Source: Stenogyne calaminthoides | Lineage: Eukaryota > Streptophyta > Magnoliopsida > Lamiales > Lamiaceae | DNA: 64,000 bases | NCBI GenBank assembly: GCA_037126765.1 | Contig: JBBCBC010000007.1 | Coordinates: 21,585,667-21,649,666, forward strand | Direction of reading: 5' to 3' | Shown here: in pieces, positions 54,681 through 64,000 of the stretch | Position numbering within the stretch: the stretch's first letter is position 1 | Layout of the letters: every line of letters starts with the position of its first letter | Position numbers and translations under genes: made by a program | Notes under the pieces: generated by a model | The model's input: only the letters and a program-made list of their open reading frames with translations | Database searches by the model: none | What the model was told of the DNA's origin: nothing

Positions 54681-57065
54681 ACAAGTGGCTTAATAAAAGA
54701 CGAGGGCTCAGCGGCATCCTAGAACGACTGGACCGATTTGTTGCTAATGCGGCATGGAGGAATGTCTTCCCTCAGAGTTCAGTGCGAAATCTGCAGTACT
54801 ATGGATCGGACCACCGCCCGGTTCTCCTAACTTTGGACCGTAGCAAGCCGGAACAGAGCATCTTCCGTCGACTACGCTTCACATTTGAAAATAAGTGGAT
54901 GCTAGAACAAGATTTTTCCCAGGTGTTAAACGCTAGTTGAACGTCCCATGCCAAAGGTCATTTGCCCACAACACTGACGGCCACAGCAGCAGACCTTCAA
55001 CAATGGGCAGACACCTATGTCGGGAAGCTTCAGCGCCGCATTGCTCAAACCCGAAAAGCTATCGAAGCATCCCTCAACCGAGACCTTCATACGGAGGATG
55101 ACAACGAACTTTGCCAGTTAGAAAGAGAATTACAGAAGTTACTAGCTAAGGAGGAAGTTCATTGGCAGCAACGGTCAAGAACGACTTGACTCCAAGCTGG
55201 GGATCAAAACACCGCTTACTTCCATAACCTAGCATCCAAGCGACGACAAAGAAATGCTATACTGGGTTTGGTTGATAATCAAGGGCAGTGTTGCACACAA
55301 CAGGAGGTGATTAGCAACCTAGTTCTTGATTTCTACTCGGTGTTGTTTACATCACAATCTCCATCAAATAATGCGTTGCACCGAGTCCTTATGCACATCA
55401 CTCTTGTGGTAATATCTGACATGAACCAAATGCTTTTGGCCCAGTTTACGGTGGAAGAAGTGACGACGGCGTTGTTCGATATCCATCCGAATAAGGCCCC
55501 AGGCCCAGATGGATTTCCAGCTTCATTCTTTCAACAGACATGGGAACTTACAGGACCCAAAATCACGACGTCCATTTTAAGGGTGCTCAAAGACGGGGTG
55601 GGCCTGCAAGCATGGAATTCAACACTGGTCACTCTTATTCCTAAAACTAAAAAGCCGACCATGCTTAAAGACTATCGACCAATTAGTTTGTGCAATGTGG
55701 CATAAGATTTTAGCTCAGGCTATCACCAATAGATTTCGCCATGTGCTCGACTAATCGACCCCACTCAAAGTGTGTTTGTCCCAGGACGCCTTATTACAGA
55801 TAATGTCTTGATCGCGTATGAATGTATACACTGGATACGAAACTGTCGTAGTCAAGTGGGCTACGCAGCATTGAAACTGGACATGACCAAAGCGTACGAC
55901 AGGGTTGAGTGGGGCTATCTCCGTGTGTTAATGACTACGATGGGATTCGACCCGAGGTGGACAGAGTTGATCATGAGATGTGTTGAATCAGTTTCATATT
56001 CTTTTCGCGTTAACGATAGTATCACGCGACCTATCAATCCTGGAAGGGGCTTACGTCAGGGGATCCACTGTCTCCGTATCTATTTGTTATGTGCACCCAG
56101 GGTTTGGCGTCTTTAATCTCTCGCTATCAGCAGGATAATATGATCCAAGGGGTCCAAGTTGCCAGGGGTGCGCCTGTCATAACACACCTATTCTTTGTGG
56201 ATGATAGTCTGGTGTTCTTCAAGGCAACTCATGACGCAGCATGCAGGAACCTTAAAACGTGTCTCACACGATACGAGCAAGCATCTGGCCAGCTCATCAA
56301 CTATGACAAATCGGCGATTACATTTAGTCGTAACACAAGTCAACACTCAAAGCAGGTAATTCGTGATATCTTACATATCCGAGTTAGTCAAGGACATGAA
56401 GTGTATCTAGGGCTGCCAACGTTCTCTCTACGCGCTAAGAGGTTACAGTTTGCATATTTAAGGAACCGGGTCCAGAGTCGTATACAAGGTTGGAATTCGA
56501 AGAATTTCTCTGATGGCGGGAAGAAGGTGCTCATCAAGGCAGTTCTACAGGCGCTACCCTCATATGCGATGTCATGCTTTCGGATACCTACATCACTTTG
56601 TGCCGATATAGAGGTGATTATGACTAGATTCTGGTGGGGTTCTATGCGAATAACAAGCGACTGCATTGGGTTTCTTGGGATTTCCTAAGTCCCCCAAAGC
56701 ATGAGGGAGGCTTGGGATTCAGGAGACTGGTGTTGTTTAATAAAGCCCTGCTGGCAAAATAACTCTGGCGGATGATTCAATCCCCGAACTCGCTGGTTAC
56801 ATCTGTGTTCAGAGCAAGGTATTTTAGGAATATGGACATTATGGACACCCCAGTCGGTGGAAACCCGTCGTATATTTGGAGGTCCCTATGCTGGAGTCGG
56901 GACGTCCTCGACAAAGTGCTGATTTGGAGCATTGGAGATAGGGCCTCAGTATGCGCATACAAAGACCAGTGGATCCCCGCTCTCCCATCCGGTCGGATCT
57001 CCTCACGACAGACGGTATGCTCGAATTCATCGGTTACACGTTTTATTAATGGGGTCCTCACTCTG
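54681..57065 (+). pseudogene. LINE endonuclease C-terminus and reverse transcriptase
   Basis: The endonuclease resumes with LSGILERLDRFVANAAWRNV and YYGSDHRPVLLTL (the SDH motif). The RT follows: NKAPGPDGFPASFF, VTLIPKTKKPTMLKDYRPIS, FVPGRLITDNVLIAYE, KLDMTKAYDRVEWGYL, GLRQG, then the catalytic FFVDDSLVFF near 56190 and YLGLPTFSLRAKRLQF. Stops at 54938-54940 and 55187-55189 each replace what should be a tryptophan. A local double shift occurs at 55703-55755, and frameshifts occur near 56060 and 56640. A TAA stop at 56759-56761 is a likely CAA change. Confidence 0.9.
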
Positions 57066-57082
57066 AGGTGCAAAAAACATGG

Positions 57083-57222
57083 GATAATTACTTATCTAAG
57101 GTACAATGTGCAAAAAAAATTTGCACTTTAGTTCAAACTAGATACTACAGTGCAACGTAATTTTTGCACATTGAACCTAAGAATAATTTTCCCATAAATT
57201 TGGTACCTTAGAGTAATTTTCC
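57083..57222. mobile_element. Small fold-back element in the LINE
   Basis: GGGATAATTACTTATCTAAG with GTACAATGTGCAAAAA at the left is mirrored by TTTTTGCACATTGAACCTAA and again by GTACCTTAGAGTAATTTTCC at the right. The about 140-bp insert interrupts the LINE coding sequence between LTL and GDPDRTWDDDLL. The target duplication is unclear. Confidence 0.6.
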
Positions 57223-57229
57223 CTTTATT

Positions 57230-58446
57230 AGGGGATCCAGACCGTACTTGGGATGACGACTTGCTCTATAGAACTTTCCTTCCCTACGAGGTCCATACAA
57301 TCCTTCGCATTCCTCTAATGGAACACAGTCAACACAGTCTGCAAGATGTGAGGTACTTGCGACATACTAACAGTGGTGAATATACGGTGAAATCGGGGTA
57401 CCAGGTGTTGTATAATGCTTGCAAGACATGCCCCCCAATGACTGGTCCGTCGGACGCCACGGTAACTGCTGGATGGTGGAAATGGCTTTGGGCCCTCAAC
57501 ATCCCACCAAAAATATGAGTGTTTTTGTGGAGGCTTATGCATGACTTGTTGCCAACCGAAGTTGCATTACATAGGAGGCACATCATTTCCCTCTATTCCT
57601 GTGTTTTCTGTGGTTACTGGTTAGGCGATGCAGCCCATGCTCTTCTCTTTTGTCCGGTAGTTTGCCATGTATGGAAGAAAGGGGGCTACTGGGTGCACTT
57701 CAAATGTCACAACGAAACCCCTGTAGCAGAGATAGTTTACTTCTTGCGGTGGACATTGGACAAAGTGGAGTTTGAAAGGTGGAGTGTCATGCTCTGGGGT
57801 ATCTGGCGGCAACGATTCAATATACTGCACACCCCAACTGACCGGGACATGAATATGCAGGTATACAGGGATTCATCTTTTAATCCTTATTGGACTGATT
57901 TCTTTTTGCAAAACTATAGGGAGGCTGGGGCTAAAACTCGCGAACCTGCGAAGCCATACACGGAGGGGTTAAGAATAACCAATGCCTCTGGGGTGTACCG
58001 TTGTCTGTGGACGCAACATTTGATGATGAGGCCTTTAAATACGCTATTGGATATATAATATAGGATGAGGCGGGTATACCGATCGTCGCTGCCTGTAAAC
58101 CAATCAAACCCCGGGTTCTGTACTGGCAGCAGAATTGGTGGCGATGCAGATAGGCCTCGAGGCATGCATACGGAAAAATCTGTCCCAGGTTCAAGTGCGC
58201 TCCGATTCTCAACTTGCAATATTGGCAATCACTCTGAAAAGATCACACTACGGTCCGGAGGCCACAATAATAGATTGCGCTCGTCGATTGAATTTGGCAG
58301 TCCTAGTGAGGGACTTCGTATTTCTCCCACGAAAGTATAACGTCGTGGCACACAAATTAGCCAAATTCGCAATTAACTCCCCCACTCCTCACGAATGGAA
58401 TGGTGCAGAGACACCATTTTGGATCACACTAGCGGCTACCTCATAG
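57230..58446 (+). pseudogene. LINE zf-RVT and RNase H domains
   Basis: DRTWDDDLLYRTFLPYEV, SGEYTVKSGYQVLYNAC, WWKWLWALNIPPKI, a stop at 57516-57518 in place of the usual tryptophan, then VFLWRLMHDLLPTE, the zinc-binding CVFCG and HALLFCPV (zf-RVT). The RNase H follows in shifted frames with its acidic residues in LSVDATFDDEA (about 58000), AAELVAMQIGLEA (about 58130) and VRSDSQLAI (about 58200), and the end FVFLPRKYNVVAHKLAKFA. It stops at 58444-58446. Confidence 0.88.
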
Positions 58447-60189
58447 ATTATAATGTACTCCTTTCATGGATGGTTTGTATCGGTTTTTCAAAAAAAAATA
58501 AAAAATCCCCACTTTGTATTCCATTTCACGTGATTTGTAAAAGAATAAAGAAAAAATTGAATACACTTTTTCCTCCACCTCTCACATAAAAAGTATGTCT
58601 TTTTTTCTCAGTACACATTATACAAGAAAGAGAATATATTATCTCCTACAATGACCATGTGTGAATTCTTTTTATCTCTCTCCCAATGTAACTGATACAT
58701 ACTATATCACACTCTTTCTTCATTATATTCACAAGAATCATACACTTCTTTTTAATTTTCTAACAAAGTTTCCAAGAGTCGGATTCAGAAATTTCTAAAA
58801 AAGGTAAGTATATATATAAATTTTTTTTTTGGTTAATTTAGTGGTGTACATATATTTTTGGCTCATGGAGATATTTTTATAAATAAAATTAAATTAAGAA
58901 AACTACTTAGATCATATGCAATCCTCCTTTTTATTTGAAAAATAATAAAAAATTATTACATAAATACGAATTATGTATAAATAATGGTACATCTATTACT
59001 ATATAAAAGAGGGAGTGACACTAAATTGGCCAGTTTGCAGTCGGTACCAGGTAATCATCCTACTATGTGCCCAACAAAGTTTAATTATCTCAGAAACGTG
59101 TCACTCTCTCCTCCACATATCTCTTCCTCTGCGTTGTCGTCGTTAAAGCAAATAACTTCTCCTATGTTTCTTTGTTTTGCTCAACTGCCCAATAAATGTA
59201 AATTGTTGAAGTAAATTTCAATTCTTATTTGGATTTTCATACTCTTTCCTTTGTCGCTAATTTGGTTTCTTCATTCTCTCCTCCGTCTCTCTGGTACACC
59301 AACGACGGTAATTTTATCACTATAGTTTTGCAGTACCCTATTGATGGTGATGAATTAGAAAACCATATGGATTCTAGGGTTTAATATGACATTCAAATAC
59401 TTTATAACAATCATTTGTTGCTACAAAAAGTTGAAATGTTTATCGACTCCTGCCGTTTTATTTTTACCAATAATTAACGTGTTCACATACTTGTGTCTAT
59501 TTTTCGTTAGTCTTGTATATTTGTGGACTACTCTTGTAGATGATTTCCTTTTAACAAAATAAGGGCATTAAATGCTTGCTAAGGTTGTTGATATGGACTT
59601 TTAAATCTCTTGGTTGGAACCTTAATATTTTGAATTAGGTGAGTACAATTGATTGGAATTATTTTAGCGTACTCCTTTGAACCTTGTTCATACTATAAAA
59701 GTAATACAATTATATTTATGAATTGATACTATTACTATTGTAAACAAATATCTACAACTAGCATTTAATATTATGATTTGGTGGTATCAATTCACAAGTG
59801 TCATAATATTACTTACTATACATATAATTTTCAGGAATATATTGATAATAATCAATGTTAAGACAATTTTTTATATACATTAGTTGCATAGTGCATCAGA
59901 TGTAAATATTTTTAATAGTATTAGTTACTTTCACCCATTAGTATTACTAACTTAACAAAATAATTTTGCTCGAACAGTATAATTGATGATGAACAGTAAT
60001 AGCTGTTTTTATTTAGTCAAAACCTAACTAATAAATACTAATACAATTACAAATGAAGAATAGATACAGTATATAGTACTAATATTGTCATCCAAATACA
60101 AACCCAGCTTCTTATTGAGTGAGGGGCAATATAGTAACTTTGGATGTTACCAATACACAAAAAGGTTAAAAGTTAACCAACGGAACATT
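58447..60189. other. AT-rich intergenic DNA
   Basis: No gene is supported. TCTATTACTATATAAAAGAG at 58992 resembles a Helitron 5' end, but no hairpin plus CTRR 3' end was located. Otherwise nothing was recognised. Confidence 0.4.
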
Positions 60190-60277
60190 TCACTTTGGCG
60201 GTAGAATACTTTGCGAGCAGCAGTAATTGGAAGATCTGAAAACAAACCTTGAATCTGCTACAAAAATTCAAAATCAG
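60190..60277 (+). other. Possible untranslated first exon
   Basis: A stretch with higher GC content than its surroundings ends in AATCAG|GTAAATC, a good plant donor site. The next good acceptor followed by an ATG is TTGGTTGTAG|G at 61624, with an ATG at 61632. Together these would make a leader exon, a 1.35-kb intron and a small coding exon. Confidence 0.35.
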
Positions 60278-60371
60278 GTAAATCTAATCTTGAAATCATC
60301 AGTACATTGATCACCAATTTGGAATTTGTTAAAATATCTATATTATTTAAATTGGCTTGAAATCAGATCTT

Positions 60372-61310
60372 CCAACCGATTTCTAGGGATGAATTAGATC
60401 TTCATTTATCTCATTTTACAATTAGATTTTTAGGGTTTAAATGACTAGATCTATAGATATTTCCAACCAATTTCTAGGGATTAGATCTGCATTTCCTTTT
60501 ATAATTGAAATTTTAGGGTTTAAATGACCAAATCTCAATCAGATCTTCTAACCGATTTCTAAGGATGAATTAGATCTTCATTTATCTCATTTTATAATTA
60601 GATTTTTAGGGTTTAAATGACCAGATCTCTAGAGATTTCCAACCGATTTCTAGGGATTAGATCTGCATCTCCTTTTATAATTAGATTTTTAAGGTTTAAA
60701 TGACCAGATCTCTACAGATTTCCAACCAATTTCTAGGGATGAATTAGATCTTCATTTATCTCCTTTTATAATTAGATTTTTAGGATTTAAATGACCAGAT
60801 ATCTAGAGATTTCCAACCGGTTCTAGGGATTAGATCTGCATCTCCTTTTATAATTGGATTCTTAGGGTTTAAATAACCAGATCTCTAGAGATTTCCAACA
60901 AATTTCTAGGGATGAATTAGATCTGCATTTATTTCATTTTATAATTGGATTTTTAGGGTTTAAATGACTAGATCTCTAGAGATTTCCAATCGATTTCTAA
61001 GGATGAATTAGATCTGATATATCTCCTTTTATAATTGGATTTTTAGGGTTTAAATGACCAGATCTACATCTGGTTTTTTATTAGTTTCTGCATCTGCTTT
61101 TTATTTGTTTTTTAATATTCTCACAGATTTTACTTTCAAGATAGGGTTTTAGAAGAAAAATCTATTAAAATGTCAGTAGACTCAATTTTATTTAAATTCA
61201 TTCAAATAAGATCTGATAACCCAATTCTAGAGTTTTCCTACCGAGTTCTAGGGATGAAATAGATCTGCATTTATCTCCTTTTATAATTAGATTTTTAGGG
61301 TTTAAATGAC
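60372..61310 (+). repeat. Higher-order tandem repeat of alternating 82- and 92-bp monomers
   Basis: The anchor TTTTTAGGGTTTAAATGAC (or a variant) occurs at 60432, 60515, 60608, 60691, 60783, 60864, 60955, 61045 and 61297. The steps are 83, 93, 83, 92, 81, 91 and 90, so short and long monomers alternate before ending in long ones. Long monomers contain GGATGAATTAGATCTTCATT; short ones contain GGATTAGATCTGCATCTCC. An isolated last copy lies at 61230-61310. Confidence 0.85.
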
Positions 61311-61414
61311 CAGATCTTTATCTGCTTTTTTATTTGTTTTTTCATCTAGTTGTTATTTATTTTTTAATAATTAGGGTTAACATCAACTAATATAGGACTA
61401 ACTAATACTATATA

Positions 61415-61545
61415 GTGAAAACCACTATTATCGTAAAGCGAAAACCACTAATACCTTTAAGCGAAAACCACTAATATTGTTATGTGAAACCACTAATACT
61501 GTTATGTGTAACCACTAATATTGTTATGTGAAACCACTAACATAT
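61415..61545 (+). repeat. 22-bp tandem repeat
   Basis: About six copies of ACCACTAATATTGTTATGTGAA-type units. The first copies have GCGAAA instead of GTGAAA. Confidence 0.75.
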
Positions 61546-61631
61546 TATATCTAATTTTATTCAATAGAGTTCTTATTGATGGTAAATAATATCAATAACT
61601 AATGTTTTATTATCTTGGTTGTAGGTTAAAA

Positions 61632-61736
61632 ATGTGGAAACGAACTGAACGAGCTTTCGTTAAAACAAAATGCAATCACTGCAGGAAATATCTCACACAG
61701 ACTGGAGATTACCTCCGGACTTCAAAATTGTATTAA
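61632..61736 (+). CDS. 34-residue ORF with BED-finger-like motif
   Basis: MWKRTERAFVKTKCNHCRKY continues to a stop at 61734-61736. The CNHC pair with a following basic/hydrophobic stretch resembles the start of a BED zinc finger, as in hAT transposases, but the distal histidines are absent. It sits eight bases after a good splice acceptor. It may be a remnant of a hAT-derived gene. Function as a protein is doubtful. Confidence 0.35.
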   Translation: MWKRTERAFVKTKCNHCRKYLTQTGDYLRTSKLY

Positions 61737-62036
61737 TACTTATGGGCCTCTATATTTTTTGTAAGATTGACGGTCCAAAATGGATATATTTTCCTTGAGT
61801 AATGTATTTGATGGGTGCAAGTATACATTTTTTCTGAAAACAGTTGACAATTCTACTGTTGGACGCAAGATTTTTGGTGTATGGTTGTTCCTTATCATGA
61901 TATGTGACGTGAAGTGTTTTGATTCATTTTAATAGAACTTTTTGGATGTAGTTGACTATTTACTAAAATAGTTCAACTTTTTTTTTCAGTGGTTTACATA
62001 AATCATGTCTTAATGCCAACACTTTATATACTATGA
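61737..62036. other. AT-rich spacer
   Basis: No gene or repeat recognised up to the copia LTR. Confidence 0.5.
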
Positions 62037-62258
62037 TGTTATAAAAAAAGAAGGAATTAATTGATTTCACCGTGAATGGTGAGGAAAAATACTCCACTAT
62101 ATATAGTGAGATTACAACACTTTACAAGGTAAGGATCACAACATTAATTACAATTAATTTACATGAATTACAAATTAAATGCACCAAATCAAGGTTGACC
62201 AGAGTTGATTTGGTCTCTAGAATATTCTATTTCTTTATCTCCATAATATTCTCTAATA
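62037..62258 (-). mobile_element. Short copia LTR
   Basis: On the minus strand it follows the polypurine tract TTGAGGGGGG and starts TATTAGAGAATATTATGGAG (a mutated TG start), ending ..TATAACA. It is about 222 bp, a normal size for several copia lineages. CTATATATAGTGAG inside may be its TATA box. Confidence 0.65.
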
Positions 62259-63054
62259 CCCCCCTCAAGTGAAGTGTGGGATTTTCTTCAACACAAAGCT
62301 TGGAACGTAAAAATTCGAAGGAAGTCCGGGGAAGACTCTTGGTGAAAATATATGCGACCTGAAGTTCGGAGGGGACGAACTTAGTGGTCAACTTCTTACC
62401 AGCATTGACCTCTCTTATGAAATGACAATCTATATTAATGTGCTTGGCTCGTTTGTGTGCAACAGAATTTTGACTCAAGAACAATGCACTCTTGTTGTTA
62501 CAAAGTAGTAAAGGCCGCGAAGTGGGTAGTGCATGTAGCTCACGAAGAAGATGAGTGAGCCAAACCATTTCTTGTGCAGTGGTGGCAAGTGCACGATATT
62601 CACTCTCACAGCTCGATCGAGCAACAGTTGGCTATTTTTTGGCACTCCAGGAGACGAGATTACCTCCTAAGAATATGGAGCAGCCGTATGTGGAACGTCT
62701 GGTGTCCACACAATGGGCCCAGTCCGCATCCAGATATTCGAGAAGCGAGTAATCAGAGGAAGAGGAGAATTTGAGGCCGTAATTGATGGTGTCTTTGACA
62801 TAGCGGAGAATTCACTTGACAGCCAAAAAATGATCATTGGTCGGATGTTGAAGGAACTGGTTGACATGGTGAGTATGTCATGGGCAAACTTGGCCTAACC
62901 TAGGAAAAAACCATCAATGGTGTGAGAAATTTTGAGGTCGAGAAAGTAACTGAGTGAACCGAGATCCTTGACAGCAAACTCTTTGTCGACAAGTTTAATA
63001 AGAGCCTACAAAATAGATTTGTTACTTCCAGTGATAATAATATCATCAACGTAT
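62259..63054 (-). pseudogene. Copia RT C-terminus and RNase H
   Basis: Read on the minus strand: the RT catalytic YVDDIIITGSNKS directly at the edge of the inserted LTR, then FAVKDLGSLSYFLDLKIS, YGLKFSSSSDYSLLEYLDAD, CESEYRALATTAQEMVWLTH, LCNNKSALFLSQNSVAHKRA and KFVPSELQVAYIFTKSLPR. Stops (for example in the region of 62634 and 62899) and small indels are present. The part upstream of YVDD is cut off by the LTR beginning at 63055. Confidence 0.9.
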
Positions 63055-64000
63055 TGTTGGAATTTAGAGACACGTAAACACGTAATACATGCGCAGCGGA
63101 AATAAACAGTTCACCAACAACGAACAATTAATTGCATAATTAAATACGAGTAAACGTAAATAGAATTCTTACAGCAATTTTATACGGATTCCTCAACTAT
63201 GGTATCCATGTAATAGTCGTTTACTAACTCGCACAGATCTGCCATCGTTGAATCCCCGAGATAAATTTGCTAGGAAATTAAATTCTAACTTAGAGATTTT
63301 GTGGAGAAAATATGAAGTCTTGTATTATGAATTCCCAAGAGCTCATATATATAGGGAAGACCCAACTTAAATCTTAAGCTAACCTGATTAGGAAATAAAA
63401 TCCCTAATCTTGTAAATTAAATCCCATAGATTTAATTCACATATACAAAATCTCCACGGATTTGATTTCCATGTATATCAAATCTCTACGGATTTGATTC
63501 CATATATATCAAATCCCATAATAATATTCCATATATTATTATTATTGGGAATCCTATTTAATTAAATCTAATTTAATTAAATAGTAATTAAATCTAATTT
63601 AATTAAATAGTAATAATAATTAATTCTAAATATAATTATTATTATATTCTCCATAAATTAAATATTAATATCCAATATAATATTTAATCAATCAACTATA
63701 ATTAGTAAATAACCATTACTTGTTGTGTGACCCATAGGCCCTCATATATCGAGCGATTAGTCAAACTAACGGTCTTAATTGAACCCTAGACAATAAATCA
63801 GACATTCTCAATATATGAGGTACGTTGCGAGAAACGTGCAACTACATGTAACTGAAACATGGGCTATTGCGATATCTTCCTTTCATTCACAAATACTCGA
63901 TTAGTCTTGAACATGATGAAGTGTCTATTCAAATAACTTAATCATATTATCTCTAATCACTAATTGATCATGTATGTCACACTTAGCCACAAAGTCTAAG
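63055..64000 (-). mobile_element. Copia LTR, continuing past the window
   Basis: Starts TGTTGGAATTTAGAGACACG and is collinear with the solo LTR at 39531-41134 over the whole visible 946 bp, in the same orientation. It interrupts the copia RT after CGTAT (63050-63054). Whether this is a solo LTR or the edge of a complete element cannot be seen. Confidence 0.85.

Larger units (their letters stand above)
52416..58446 (+). mobile_element. L1-type LINE relic, split by plastid DNA
   Basis: The ORF2 order is endonuclease, reverse transcriptase, zf-RVT and RNase H, the plan of many plant L1 elements. No ORF1 is recognised upstream, so the 5' end is truncated or diverged. An A-rich stretch (58487-58502) follows the last codons. 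Plastid DNA (about 52886-54680) interrupts the endonuclease and a fold-back element (57083-57222) interrupts the region after RT. Confidence 0.88.

Noticed and set aside
60372..61310. CRISPR-like or regulatory array
   Set aside because: The monomers are similar along their whole length, with no unique spacers between constant repeats. It is an ordinary eukaryotic tandem repeat.

Overview
The window is nuclear DNA from a flowering plant, probably a eudicot. The evidence is plant-type introns, plant-only transposon lineages (CACTA/En-Spm with TNPD, Transposase_24-type and Ulp1-like genes; Ty3/gypsy Tat with dual RNase H; SIRE-type and other Ty1/copia; L1 LINE with a C-terminal RNase H), plastid DNA fragments, and one conserved plant gene for a RanBP2-type zinc-finger protein. 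Most of the window is nested or decayed transposable elements. Only two host protein genes are supported (14.0-14.8 kb, and 45.0-49.2 kb, both on the minus strand), plus one possible mini-gene near 60.2-61.7 kb.

Layout. 1-10117: scrambled SIRE-like copia DNA with a reverse transcriptase relic, duplicated blocks and an LTR. 10118-13075: 3' part of a CACTA element. 13076-15060: a minus-strand host gene of unknown function with a duplicated symmetric exon and a repetitive leader. 15651-16155: a Mutator-type MITE with a 9-bp target duplication. 16260-42245: a second CACTA element with matching TIRs and an AGA duplication. It has been split by a 15.5-kb Tat gypsy element (20302-35824) and by a copia solo LTR (39531-41134). 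The Tat element itself contains an LTR element (25643-28053) and a solo LTR (33970-35694). Five-base target duplications fix this nesting order. 42537-43484: an inverted SIRE LTR fragment. 44300-44736: a Tourist-like MITE. 45049-49237: the zinc-finger gene, with a Stowaway-like MITE in its long intron. 49.5-52 kb: SINEs, a minisatellite, a CACTA remnant and a MITE. 52416-58446: an L1 LINE relic whose endonuclease is split by a mosaic of plastid DNA. 58.5-62 kb: AT-rich DNA with a higher-order tandem repeat that may lie in the intron of a BED-finger mini-gene. 62037-64000: a minus-strand copia relic interrupted by an LTR of the same family as the solo LTR at 39.5 kb.

The most unusual feature is inside the Tat element. 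Between integrase and the 3' LTR, on the strand opposite to pol, lie two tandem paralogous transcription units, each with its own TATA box. The longer one (30294-33004) has several introns with canonical splice sites. Pieces of the shorter unit recur inside the nested LTR element at 25.8-26.2 kb, and a related 3' segment recurs in the copia region near 1.0 kb. All coordinates and splice sites were read by eye. Family names rest on remembered motifs and not on database searches.
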